64,000 bases of DNA, taken from an uncultured Lachnospiraceae bacterium (lineage in GTDB: Bacteria; Bacillota; Clostridia; Lachnospirales; Lachnospiraceae). Positions 34,924-43,155 of this stretch are shown here, piece by piece. The number at the start of each line of letters is the position of its first letter. Position 1 is the stretch's first letter. The translations under genes were made by a program, and so were the position numbers. Location of the stretch: contig CANQCY010000001.1 of the NCBI GenBank assembly GCA_947591245.1, positions 62,001 to 126,000 of the forward strand. The letters run 5' to 3'. The notes beneath the pieces are model-generated. The model was not told the DNA's origin. It was given only the letters and a program-made list of their open reading frames with translations, and made no database searches.

Positions 34924-36036
34924 ATGAGAAAGGAATGGATCAGTGCAGCGGCCGGAATCGGGCTTGTGTTTTTGGCCGCCATCGCTTTTATGTGTTTTTG
35001 CAGATATACGGACGGCAGGGAGAGAGCGGATCAGGATGCAAATAAAGTATATAGTTTTTCCGGCCATGAGGAGAAGTATGCGGATACAAAGATTAAGTTT
35101 GCCGATGAGAGAGGCTTTGCCGTATATAAGCAGCTTCCGGAGCCGGTCGCAAAACTTGTGGACACAGGGATTTTTGCACCGACAGAGGAAGATGTGAAGC
35201 GTTATATGGAGATATATGGCGATGATGCAGGATTTGATGATGACGATGATGACGAAGCAGACGGAGATTTGCTGCAAGGCGATTACGGCTCTGAGGTGGA
35301 GAAAATAAATAAGATAGGAACGGCAGCTTATCTTGAAGAAACAAACCATATCGGCCCCGAGTTGGGAGGCTGCATGTACTGCTTTTTGACATGGGATGAG
35401 AGCGCGGGAAGGTTTGCGGATGCAGATAAAATTGCGGAGATTGAACAGTGCGGCTTTTTCGGTTTTTCCGACCTGATGGCAGAAGCAGAGAAAATGATTC
35501 GGAATCGCAGGGCGGCTGCGAAGAACGAAGATGCCGCCTACGGTATCTTCGGGGATGAATACCAGTGCAAAATATATTGCCAGGGGGTTGGATTTGAGCT
35601 GCGGCGGTGCCCCGTGCAGAAGTATTATCGATTATTATGCCCGATCAATACTGCCGTTTATTATATTCCGGAAAAGTATAGGAATGTAATCGACGAAGTA
35701 ACGGCGTTGGGCGGTTATATCCCGTATTACTACAGCATCGGAGGGAAAAAAGAGGTACTTATATTCAATCGCGATAATTCGATTGAATGTGATAGCGTTT
35801 GCCCGCGTTCGGACGCCGGAGCGGAATCGTATGACAATAAGAGAATGGCGTTCATTTATGAAGATGGGAAGCTTGCAGATTATTATGTCGCAACGCAAAA
35901 AAATAAATTGGAGCTGGACGACGCAGATAAAAAAATCCTCGACCGGTGCGCGTCCCGACTCGGGAAAACGCTGTCGGAGCGCGGCGAACAGTCAAATTCA
36001 GGCGGCCATGAGGTTTGGTTGTATCGGACAGAATAA
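34924..36036 (+). CDS. Membrane-anchored protein of unknown function with Asp-rich tract
   Basis: 370 aa; AAGGAG precedes ATG 34924. One N-terminal membrane anchor (AAAGIGLVFLAAIAFMCF), then an extracytoplasmic region. Residues ~99-117 hold a run of acidic residues (FDDDDDDEADGD). Several cysteines are spread through the middle (GGCMYCF, YQCKIYCQGVGFELRRCP). I do not recognise a family. It is 56 bases after the permease and in the same direction, so probably the last gene of the GntR-ABC operon, perhaps an accessory surface component. Confidence 0.7.
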   Translation: MRKEWISAAAGIGLVFLAAIAFMCFCRYTDGRERADQDANKVYSFSGHEEKYADTKIKFADERGFAVYKQLPEPVAKLVDTGIFAPTEEDVKRYMEIYGDDAGFDDDDDDEADGDLLQGDYGSEVEKINKIGTAAYLEETNHIGPELGGCMYCFLTWDESAGRFADADKIAEIEQCGFFGFSDLMAEAEKMIRNRRAAAKNEDAAYGIFGDEYQCKIYCQGVGFELRRCPVQKYYRLLCPINTAVYYIPEKYRNVIDEVTALGGYIPYYYSIGGKKEVLIFNRDNSIECDSVCPRSDAGAESYDNKRMAFIYEDGKLADYYVATQKNKLELDDADKKILDRCASRLGKTLSERGEQSNSGGHEVWLYRTE

Positions 36037-36086
36037 AAGGCGCAAAGAATTTCTATGCCGGCGTTTTTGCATGTGGCAAAAAATAT

Positions 36087-36115
36087 TTGACAATCGATTT
36101 AAAAGGTGATATTAT
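36087..36115 (+). promoter_or_regulatory. Promoter of tRNA-Leu
   Basis: TTGACA (36087-36092), 17-base spacer, TATTAT (36110-36115), 44 bases before the tRNA. Confidence 0.75.
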
Positions 36116-36159
36116 ATTGAGTGTCGCTGAAATGTATTTGGTTTTGTTTCAGGACGCTT

Positions 36160-36243
36160 GTCGGTGTGATGGAACTGGTAGACGTGACGGACTCAAAATC
36201 CGTTGGTGGCGACACCGTGTGGGTTCAAGTCCCACCACCGGCA
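36160..36243 (+). tRNA. tRNA-Leu (anticodon CAA)
   Basis: Type II tRNA of 84 bases. The acceptor stem pairs GTCGGTG with CACCGGC (one G-U). The anticodon stem ACGGA/TCCGT encloses loop CTCAAAA, giving anticodon CAA for UUG codons. A long variable arm (TGGTGGCGACACC) and the T-arm GTGGG-TTCAAGT-CCCAC are present. CCA is not encoded. Own promoter and terminator. Confidence 0.97.
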
Positions 36244-36251
36244 CAATCGGA

Positions 36252-36293
36252 AAAACCCGAAGCCGCTTGAGATAAGGCGGCTTCGGGTTTTTT
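36252..36293 (+). terminator. Terminator of tRNA-Leu
   Basis: AACCCGAAGCCGC and GCGGCTTCGGGTT form a perfect 13-base stem with a ten-base loop, followed by T residues. Confidence 0.92.
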
Positions 36294-36342
36294 ATCATGT
36301 ATCGTCGGCTTGACAAACCGGCGGTATTGATCTGTTCATCGA

Positions 36343-37983
36343 TCAATCATGACAGGAATCCCCGATGTATTCGATATAGTCAAAGGCGGCAAAAGTCTGG
36401 CTCTCCATTCCGTTTGACGTGGCGTAAATACCCACTGTGTTTCCGACGAAACCGCCGGCTGCATCGGTAGAGAGGATGCGGCCGTCCAGTTTGTCAGCAG
36501 CGGTTTGATACGAAGTTCCGTCCGTGCTGTAGGAGAACGAGAGATCCTGCCCGTCCGCTTCAAGCCGCATCTTCAGGGAGCCGCCAAAGGCGTCAGAGCC
36601 GTCAGAGCCGTCAGAGCCGTCAGAGCCGTCAGAGCCGGCAGAGCCGTCAGAGCCGGCAAGGACGGTTTTGCAAATGATTTCCGCCGCGCCTTCCTGTGTT
36701 TTAATTACGGTTATTTCGGGCAAAGAGCCGTTTGTTCCCAAAAGACACTGATAATTAAAAGAGTCGTTCTGAACGATGGCGATGCCGGCTTGCTCGTTTG
36801 TGCCGGCAGGTTCGAATTCAAAAGACGTCTCGAAACGAAAACTAAAATGCTGCTGGCGGATGCAAACGTAGCTGGGGTTCCCGGTCGAAGAAATCAGGTC
36901 GTTTCCGCAGCGCAGGGAGAGGAAGCCCTGTTTTTGCGTGAGGGAATAGTTTTCCCGGATCGGATTTCTCAGGTACATCATATGCAGAGGAAGCGAGTCC
37001 GCGTTAAAATCTTCCTTTGCCGGTACCTGCGGAGTGAGGGAGAGCGGAAGCGCGGGCGATTTCACGCTGCTTTCGACAATGCCTTTGCCCGGATTGATAA
37101 CCGGCCAGCCGTCCTCCCAGCAGAACGGGACGAGAAAGGTCTCCCTGCCGAGGTTGCGGTAATAACCGCCGTACGGGCGGGAGGCAAGCAGAACCATCCA
37201 CCATTCGCCGTTTTGCGTTTGCGTGATGTCAGGATGTCCGACATTTACGATCGGATAATCATAGCCGAGATGGCGGTGCGTCAGAATCGGGTTGCCGCGG
37301 TATCCCTCGAACGGTTCTTTCAGGCTTTTGCTGCGGGCGACAGACACGGCATGGTGGTGTGCGGTTCCCGCTTCGGAAATTAACAGGTAGTACCAGCCGT
37401 CTTTTTTGTAAATATGGGGCCCCTCCGGCCATTCCACCTGCCGCAGCGCACCGTGCCATGCCGGATAGCTTTCTCCCACAAGCTTCATTTCAGATAAATC
37501 CAGCTCCTGTATGTAAATCTCATTGTCGCCATAATATCTGGCGCCTTCGCGCCTTGGTTTTGTGCCGCAATAATAGCATTTGCCGTCGTCGTCAAAAAAG
37601 AGCGACGGATCGATTCCTTCCGCTCCGAGCGGATACGGTTCCGACCACGGCCCGGCGGGATCCGTGGCAGTGACGATAAAATTGCCAAGCGGGCTGCTTA
37701 CGTTTGTCGTAATCATGTAAAACGTGCCGTCGTGGTAGCGCAGGGTTGGTGCGAAAATGCCCTGGCTGACAGCGGCGCCGTCCAACGGAAGCTGCGAGCT
37801 CCGGTCGAGAATGTTTCCGATCTGCTCCCAGTGGACGAGATCCCGGCTGTGAAAGATCGGTACGCCGGGGAAATAGGAAAAAGTAGAGGTTACGAGATAA
37901 TAGTCGTCCTCCACGCGGCATATGGATGGATCGGGATAAAATCCCGGCAGGATAGGGTTGTCATACGTTAATAATCTGTTCAT
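36343..37983 (-). CDS. GH43 beta-xylosidase / alpha-L-arabinofuranosidase
   Basis: 546 aa, no signal peptide, so a cytoplasmic enzyme that trims imported xylo-oligosaccharides. The N-terminal five-bladed propeller has the catalytic base Asp in GFYPDPSI, the pKa-modulating Asp in EGIDPSLFFDDDG and the acid Glu in EWPEGPHIYKKDGWYYL. The C-terminal half is the XynB-type beta-sandwich domain. Residues ~441-464 form a Gly-Ser-Asp repeat coded by a 9-base tandem repeat, which is not a usual part of the family. AAAGGAG precedes ATG 37983. Divergent from the large transporter array, with promoters in the shared spacer. Confidence 0.94.
   Translation of the reverse strand: MNRLLTYDNPILPGFYPDPSICRVEDDYYLVTSTFSYFPGVPIFHSRDLVHWEQIGNILDRSSQLPLDGAAVSQGIFAPTLRYHDGTFYMITTNVSSPLGNFIVTATDPAGPWSEPYPLGAEGIDPSLFFDDDGKCYYCGTKPRREGARYYGDNEIYIQELDLSEMKLVGESYPAWHGALRQVEWPEGPHIYKKDGWYYLLISEAGTAHHHAVSVARSKSLKEPFEGYRGNPILTHRHLGYDYPIVNVGHPDITQTQNGEWWMVLLASRPYGGYYRNLGRETFLVPFCWEDGWPVINPGKGIVESSVKSPALPLSLTPQVPAKEDFNADSLPLHMMYLRNPIRENYSLTQKQGFLSLRCGNDLISSTGNPSYVCIRQQHFSFRFETSFEFEPAGTNEQAGIAIVQNDSFNYQCLLGTNGSLPEITVIKTQEGAAEIICKTVLAGSDGSAGSDGSDGSDGSDGSDAFGGSLKMRLEADGQDLSFSYSTDGTSYQTAADKLDGRILSTDAAGGFVGNTVGIYATSNGMESQTFAAFDYIEYIGDSCHD
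36588..36660 (-). repeat. 9-bp tandem repeat inside the GH43 gene
   Basis: About eight copies of GTCAGAGCC (plus strand; two variant copies GGCAGAGCC) lie in frame and encode Gly-Ser-Asp units. Being a multiple of three, copy-number changes would keep the frame. Confidence 0.92.
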
Positions 37984-38025
37984 AAATCGGTCTCCTTTTT
38001 TGTAGTCGTAGTATCTGTGATAAGT

Positions 38026-38054
38026 ATTTTAATATAGAACTCCGGCAAAGTAAA
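38026..38054 (-). promoter_or_regulatory. Promoter of the GH43 gene
   Basis: Minus strand: TTTACT (38054-38049), 17-base spacer, TAAAAT (38031-38026), about 43 bases before the ATG. Confidence 0.5.
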
Positions 38055-38124
38055 TAGTAAACACAAAAATGTAAAGCGGCGTTCATTTTTTGGTCATTAT
38101 TCATAAAAAAAATGTTCAAAACTA

Positions 38125-38153
38125 TAGACATGTCACAAAAATAGTGATATACT
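38125..38153 (+). promoter_or_regulatory. Promoter of the xylan transporter array
   Basis: TAGACA (38125-38130), 17-base spacer, TATACT (38148-38153). A symmetric site follows just downstream. Confidence 0.6.
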
Positions 38154-38163
38154 AAAGTATAAA

Positions 38164-38181
38164 TTGTATAAAATTATACAA
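38164..38181 (+). promoter_or_regulatory. Palindromic operator-like site
   Basis: TTGTATAAAATTATACAA is a perfect palindrome with 8-base arms and AA centre, placed about 10-28 bases after the -10 box of the transporter-array promoter. A smaller dyad ATACTAAAGTAT (38149-38160) lies next to it. Good candidate for a repressor site; the regulator is not in the window. Confidence 0.55.
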
Positions 38182-38270
38182 AGAATTCAATTATGCGTTT
38201 TGCTGCGATCGGTTTTTTGTGTGAAACGCATAAAAAGAGAAAAAGAGGGCGAAAGGAGATTGCGACAGCT

Positions 38271-41200
38271 ATGTCAAAGTTGATTAAGAAAAAAGGCTTT
38301 AGGACATTCCTTGTGGTTGTAGTGATTATTGCGGCGCTGGCGCTGTTTTTTAAACTCAAGGGAATATCGGTAAGCGACAACTCAGACAAGTATGCGGGCG
38401 TGGACTTTGAAGCAGCGGGGAATGAATATGGGCGTACGGATACATATTCGATTTATGCTGCCGCTCACGGTGATGCCATGCCAGAGGGTGCGGAAAACAC
38501 TTATGAATTGGACGTGTTCGGCTATACGGACAGCAAGGGCGTATCCAAGAGAACGGGAGTGGGTCCGGATAATGACAAAACGGACGCGCTGCAGATTTCG
38601 GAGGAGGGATATGCCGAGTATAAGGTGAACGTCAAACAGGCGGGCTATTACAGTATGGCTGCTGAATATTACCCCACGACGGATGACGATGACCGTGGAA
38701 TTGAGATTGAAACGAAGGTGGAGATCAATGGATCGGTACCCTTCAACGGTGCGGATGCAATTTCGTTCCAACGCGTATACACGGATGCGGGCGACCCGAC
38801 CAAAGATAATCAGGGCAATGAAATTCGTGCGGCGCAGATCCAGGATCCGAACAGGGGCTGGATGCCGGCGTACTTTGAGGATGCGACAGGGTATGAGGTT
38901 GAGCCGTACAAATTTTATTTTGAGGCGGGCGAAAATACGATACGCCTGACCGGCGTCAATGAAAAATTTGTCCTCCGCAAACTTACGATCGGAAATCCTG
39001 GGAAGACTCCGACGTATGAAGAATATGCGCAGAAGAATTCCAGCGCGCCAAATAATGTGTCGGATTATCTTGGCAAGATTCAGGGAGAGACGGCGCTCAG
39101 GCGTTCTTCGCCGTCCCTGTATGCGACTTATGACAGGACTTCAAGCGACACGGAGTACGAGAACCGTGAAAGCGGAGAGGTGACGACCGGAAACACGGAC
39201 AAACAGGTTCTGAATATGACTGGCGGTACGCAGTGGAAAGTAGCGAATGACTGGCTGGAATGGGAGTTTGAGGCGCCGGAGGATGGCGAATACGTCATCG
39301 GCATCAAAGGACGGCAGGGTTATAACCGCGGATACATAGCAAACCGCTGCCTCTATATTGACGGCGAGATTCCGTTTCAAGAAGTATCCCAGATTCGTTT
39401 CACCTACAGCAGCGTGTGGTCGATGACATGTCTGCAGGATGACAAGGGGGAACCTTATAAATTCTATCTCACAAAAGGAAAGCATGTTATCCGCCTGAAA
39501 AATACGCTTGGCGACCTCGGGGAATATCTGTCGCAGCTTTCGGACAGCGTATTCAATATGAACAAGATGTACCGTACGATTCTTGTCCTGACCGGAACCG
39601 AGCCGGATTCATATCGCGACTATCAGATTGAGAAGGTATATCCGGAAGTCATAGAGGCGATGGATATAGAGTCCAAGAGGCTTTATAAGCTGGTGGATGA
39701 GGTTACCGCTTATGCGGGAGAGAAGAGCGGAGAAATTTCGGTGGCGCAGACGCTTGCGGCGCAGATGGAGAAATTTGTGAAGCGGCCGGACAAAATCCCG
39801 TCCACATTGGGGAATTTTAAAGAAAACGTCAGCTCGCTCGGTACTTCGATCAACAACCTGAGCGCGGCGTCTATGGATATTGATTACATAGCGATTGCGA
39901 GCAGCAAGGATAAGCTGCCGCAGGTGGATGAGAATGGATTTGACAAGCTGGTGCATGAGTCAGTACTCTTTGTCAACTCTTTCAGAAGCGATTCATCTGC
40001 TCTTGGAAACATATATGACTCGAAGGATAAGGACGTAATCGATGTGTGGATTACGGCGGGACGTGACCAGAGTACGATTTTGAAAAACATGGTTGACCAG
40101 CTGTTTACGCCGGAGACAGGGATCAAGGTAAACGTCAAGCTGATTGATGCGGCAAATACGGCGACGTCTACCGGCGTCAACGCCATGCTGCCGGCTGTCA
40201 TTTCCGGTTTCGGACCGGATGTGGCGCTCTGTATTGCGCAGACAGAGCCGGTTAACTACGCGCTTAGAAACGCCGTTGTAGACCTCAACCAATTTCCGGA
40301 TTTGAATGATGTCCTTTCGGAATATTATGAGAGCTCATATCTGTCTTACCGGTTTAACGGAGGTTTATATGCTTTGCCGGAGACGCAGAACTATAACGTA
40401 ATGTTCTACCGGACGGATATTATGGAGGATCTTGGCATTGATGTGGAGAAGCAGGTCAATACGTGGGATGAGGTGCTGCAGATACTTCCGATTCTGCAAA
40501 AGAACAGCATGACGTTTGCGGTTCCTTCGGTAGAGCGTAAAATCGGAAATACGACAAATCCCGACCTTGCGAATTATTTCGCACAGCTTTACCAGCGGGG
40601 CGGCAGACTGTATGATGAGGAAGCAATGCAGTCTACGATTGACTCCGCGGCGGGCATCGAGGCGTTTGAATTCTACACAAAACTGTTTACAAACTACAAG
40701 CTGGAGAAACAGTATGACTTTGTCAACCGTTTCCGAAGCGGCGAGATGCCGATTGGCGTTGCGGATTACAATAACTTTAATACTCTTGCGGTATTTGCGC
40801 CGGAGATCAAAGGCCTTTGGAATTTTGCCCTTATGCCGGGCGTGGAGAAGGAAGACGGAACGATTGACCGTTCGGTTCAGTCTTGGGGCACGTGTTCCAT
40901 GATGCTTCGCGGGGCGGAAGACAGAGGCAAGAAAGACATCAGCTGGGAATTCCTCAAATGGTGGGCGAGCGCCGAGACTCAGGCGAACTTCGCCAGCGAG
41001 CTCGAAGCTGTCATGGGAGCCTCTGCACGTTATGCGACAGCCAACAAAAAGACGTTTGATACGCTGTCATGGAGCAGTAAGGAATCGACAGCGCTGAAAG
41101 AGCAGTGGGAATATGCATTTGGCGTACCGGAGGTTGCCGGAGGATATTATACATCCCGCCATATCACGAATGCGATTCGTAAAGTAATGAACCAAAATGA

Positions 41201-41303
41201 AGACCCAAGAGAGACTCTTCTTGATTACGTCATTACGATTAATCAGGAGATTCGGAATAAACGCGACGAGTTTGGCCTGCCAAACTTGCCGGAAAATAAT
41301 TAG
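38271..41303 (+). CDS. Membrane-anchored solute-binding protein with N-terminal CBM-like modules
   Basis: 1010 aa from ATG 38271 (AAAGGAGA about 13 bases upstream; the in-frame ATG at 38193 lacks a site). One N-terminal membrane anchor (FLVVVVIIAALALFF), no lipobox. Residues ~104-240 and ~310-443 look like two beta-sandwich carbohydrate-binding modules (both run EYKV/WEFEAPEDGEYVIGI... to EPYKFYF/YLxxGxxxIRL). A helical spacer (~456-573) leads to a family-1 solute-binding domain (~588-1005; FGPDVALCIAQTEPVNYALRN, LYALPETQNYNVMFYRTDIM). Typical sugar-binding proteins are about 430-500 aa, so this is roughly double. It heads an operon with two permeases. Confidence 0.85.
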   Translation: MSKLIKKKGFRTFLVVVVIIAALALFFKLKGISVSDNSDKYAGVDFEAAGNEYGRTDTYSIYAAAHGDAMPEGAENTYELDVFGYTDSKGVSKRTGVGPDNDKTDALQISEEGYAEYKVNVKQAGYYSMAAEYYPTTDDDDRGIEIETKVEINGSVPFNGADAISFQRVYTDAGDPTKDNQGNEIRAAQIQDPNRGWMPAYFEDATGYEVEPYKFYFEAGENTIRLTGVNEKFVLRKLTIGNPGKTPTYEEYAQKNSSAPNNVSDYLGKIQGETALRRSSPSLYATYDRTSSDTEYENRESGEVTTGNTDKQVLNMTGGTQWKVANDWLEWEFEAPEDGEYVIGIKGRQGYNRGYIANRCLYIDGEIPFQEVSQIRFTYSSVWSMTCLQDDKGEPYKFYLTKGKHVIRLKNTLGDLGEYLSQLSDSVFNMNKMYRTILVLTGTEPDSYRDYQIEKVYPEVIEAMDIESKRLYKLVDEVTAYAGEKSGEISVAQTLAAQMEKFVKRPDKIPSTLGNFKENVSSLGTSINNLSAASMDIDYIAIASSKDKLPQVDENGFDKLVHESVLFVNSFRSDSSALGNIYDSKDKDVIDVWITAGRDQSTILKNMVDQLFTPETGIKVNVKLIDAANTATSTGVNAMLPAVISGFGPDVALCIAQTEPVNYALRNAVVDLNQFPDLNDVLSEYYESSYLSYRFNGGLYALPETQNYNVMFYRTDIMEDLGIDVEKQVNTWDEVLQILPILQKNSMTFAVPSVERKIGNTTNPDLANYFAQLYQRGGRLYDEEAMQSTIDSAAGIEAFEFYTKLFTNYKLEKQYDFVNRFRSGEMPIGVADYNNFNTLAVFAPEIKGLWNFALMPGVEKEDGTIDRSVQSWGTCSMMLRGAEDRGKKDISWEFLKWWASAETQANFASELEAVMGASARYATANKKTFDTLSWSSKESTALKEQWEYAFGVPEVAGGYYTSRHITNAIRKVMNQNEDPRETLLDYVITINQEIRNKRDEFGLPNLPENN

Positions 41304-41320
41304 AGAGAGGAGAGCAGTAT

Positions 41321-42256
41321 ATGAAGTTTCTGGGACAATATATGCAGATTAAGAAACGGAATATGAGCATTGCATGGAAAAGGGCAAAAATGTCCAAAAC
41401 CTGTTATCTGTTTCTGCTGCCATATGCCATCGTGTTTACGGCGTTCTATATTTTGCCGGTATGCATGTCGATTTTCTACAGTTTTACATACTACAATGTA
41501 CTGGAACCGGCAAGATTTATCGGATTGGAAAACTATATTGACCTGTTTCTTTCCGATGATGTGTTCCTGATCGCCATTAAGAATACATTCCTTCTGGCGG
41601 CGATTACAGGCCCGCTCGGATATATCATGTCATTCATATTTGCATGGTTTATCAACGAACTGCCCAGATATATCCGTGCCTTCGCGGTGTGCGTGTTTTA
41701 TGCGCCGACGATTTCCGGTCAGGCGTATATGGTATGGTCAATCCTGTTCAGTGGAGATGCTTACGGATATGTAAATGCGTTTCTTATCAAATTCGGTTTT
41801 ATCAACGAGCCTGTTTTGTGGCTTACCGATGTGAAGTACATGATGAATGTGGTAATCATCATCGTACTGTGGATGAGCCTCGGTACCGGATTCTTGTCCT
41901 TTGTGGCGGGGCTTCAGGGAATCGATGCTTCACAGTTTGAGGCGGGCTACGTGGACGGCATCAAAAACCGCTGGCAGGAGCTGTGGTATATCACGCTTCC
42001 GAATATGAAGCCGATGCTTTTGTTCGGCGCGGTTATGGCGATCACGCAGTCGTTCGGCGTGGCGGATGTTACGATGGCGCTTTGCGGTTTTCCGAGTACG
42101 GATTATGCGGCGCGAACTGTTGTCACCCATTTGATCGACTATGGAACAACGCGATTTGAAATGGGTTATGCATCAGCGATAGCGACGGTATTGTTTGTGG
42201 TTATGATCGTATGCAACAAAGCAATACAGGCATTGCTGAACAAAGTTGGAACTTGA
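41321..42256 (+). CDS. Sugar ABC transporter permease (MalF/UgpA type)
   Basis: 311 aa, six hydrophobic segments, with the EAA loop FEAGYVDGIKNRWQELWYITLPNMKP that contacts the ATPase. CUT1 family importer for oligosaccharides. GAGAGGAGAG precedes ATG 41321. Works with the next gene and the large binding protein upstream. No ATPase gene accompanies them. Confidence 0.92.
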   Translation: MKFLGQYMQIKKRNMSIAWKRAKMSKTCYLFLLPYAIVFTAFYILPVCMSIFYSFTYYNVLEPARFIGLENYIDLFLSDDVFLIAIKNTFLLAAITGPLGYIMSFIFAWFINELPRYIRAFAVCVFYAPTISGQAYMVWSILFSGDAYGYVNAFLIKFGFINEPVLWLTDVKYMMNVVIIIVLWMSLGTGFLSFVAGLQGIDASQFEAGYVDGIKNRWQELWYITLPNMKPMLLFGAVMAITQSFGVADVTMALCGFPSTDYAARTVVTHLIDYGTTRFEMGYASAIATVLFVVMIVCNKAIQALLNKVGT

Positions 42257-42273
42257 TAGGAGGTATAACGGCG

Positions 42274-43137
42274 ATGAAATTAATCAAGCTAAAAAGAAGA
42301 AAGCCGAATCGTTCCCGCGGGGGCGATATGGGAATTTACATAATGCTGATCTTGTTTGGTTTATTCTTTGTTATGCCCCTTGTGTATGCGATTAGCAGTG
42401 CGTTTAAACCATTGGATGAGATTTATCTTTATCCGCCGAGATTTTTTGTAAAAAACCCGACGTTTAACAATTTTCAGGATCTGCTCGTTGTTATGTCAAG
42501 CTCGTATGTACCGTTTACCCGTTACGTATTTAATACGGTGCTGACGACGCTGGTTGGAACGGTCGGACATCTTCTGATCGGATCCATGGCGGCGTATGTG
42601 CTTGCGAAATATTCTTTCCCGGGCGGAAAAGGTTTCTTCAACCTTTGCCAGTCGGCGCTTATGTTTAACGTGTATGTGCTTCAGATTCCGACGTATCTGA
42701 TCATGTCCGGACTCGGCTGGGTAGATACGTATCTGGCTTTGATCGTACCGGCATTTGCGCTTCCCATGGGGCTTTTCCTGATGAAACAGTTTATGGAACA
42801 GATTCCGGATGCGCTTATTGAGGCGGCGAAGATTGACGGCGCGAGAGAGGGAAGGATCTATCTTCAGATCGTCATGCCGAACGTAAAACCGGCATGGCTG
42901 ACAGTGACGATATTCTCAGTGCAGAATCTTTGGAATCAGAAAGGGCAGGTCTACATCTATTCAGAGGAATATAAAATGCTGCCGTATGCGCTGCAGCAGA
43001 TTATGTCCGGCGGTGTGGCGCGTGCCGGCGTTGGTTCGGCTGCTACGATGGTCGTTATGATGGTGCCGATCATTATCTTTATCATGGCGCAGAGCAACAT
43101 TCTTGAAACGATGGCTAGTTCGGGTATCAAGGATTGA
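42274..43137 (+). CDS. Sugar ABC transporter permease (MalG/UgpE type)
   Basis: 287 aa from ATG 42274, chosen for AGGAGG nine bases upstream; an earlier in-frame ATG lies inside the previous gene. Six hydrophobic segments with the EAA loop IEAAKIDGAREGRIYLQIVMPNVKP and a MalG-like C-terminus. Pairs with the preceding permease. Confidence 0.92.
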   Translation: MKLIKLKRRKPNRSRGGDMGIYIMLILFGLFFVMPLVYAISSAFKPLDEIYLYPPRFFVKNPTFNNFQDLLVVMSSSYVPFTRYVFNTVLTTLVGTVGHLLIGSMAAYVLAKYSFPGGKGFFNLCQSALMFNVYVLQIPTYLIMSGLGWVDTYLALIVPAFALPMGLFLMKQFMEQIPDALIEAAKIDGAREGRIYLQIVMPNVKPAWLTVTIFSVQNLWNQKGQVYIYSEEYKMLPYALQQIMSGGVARAGVGSAATMVVMMVPIIIFIMAQSNILETMASSGIKD

Positions 43138-43155
43138 TGAAAAGGAGGATGAAAT

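Noticed and set aside
36505-37383. 292-aa + strand ORF across the GH43 gene
   Set aside because: Shadow of the GH43 coding strand created partly by the repeat; the minus strand has catalytic motifs and a ribosome binding site.
38070-38085. Catabolite-response-element-like sequence TGTAAAGCGGCGTTCA
   Set aside because: It is two bases longer than a standard cre and misplaces the central CG, so it does not meet the consensus despite its suggestive location.
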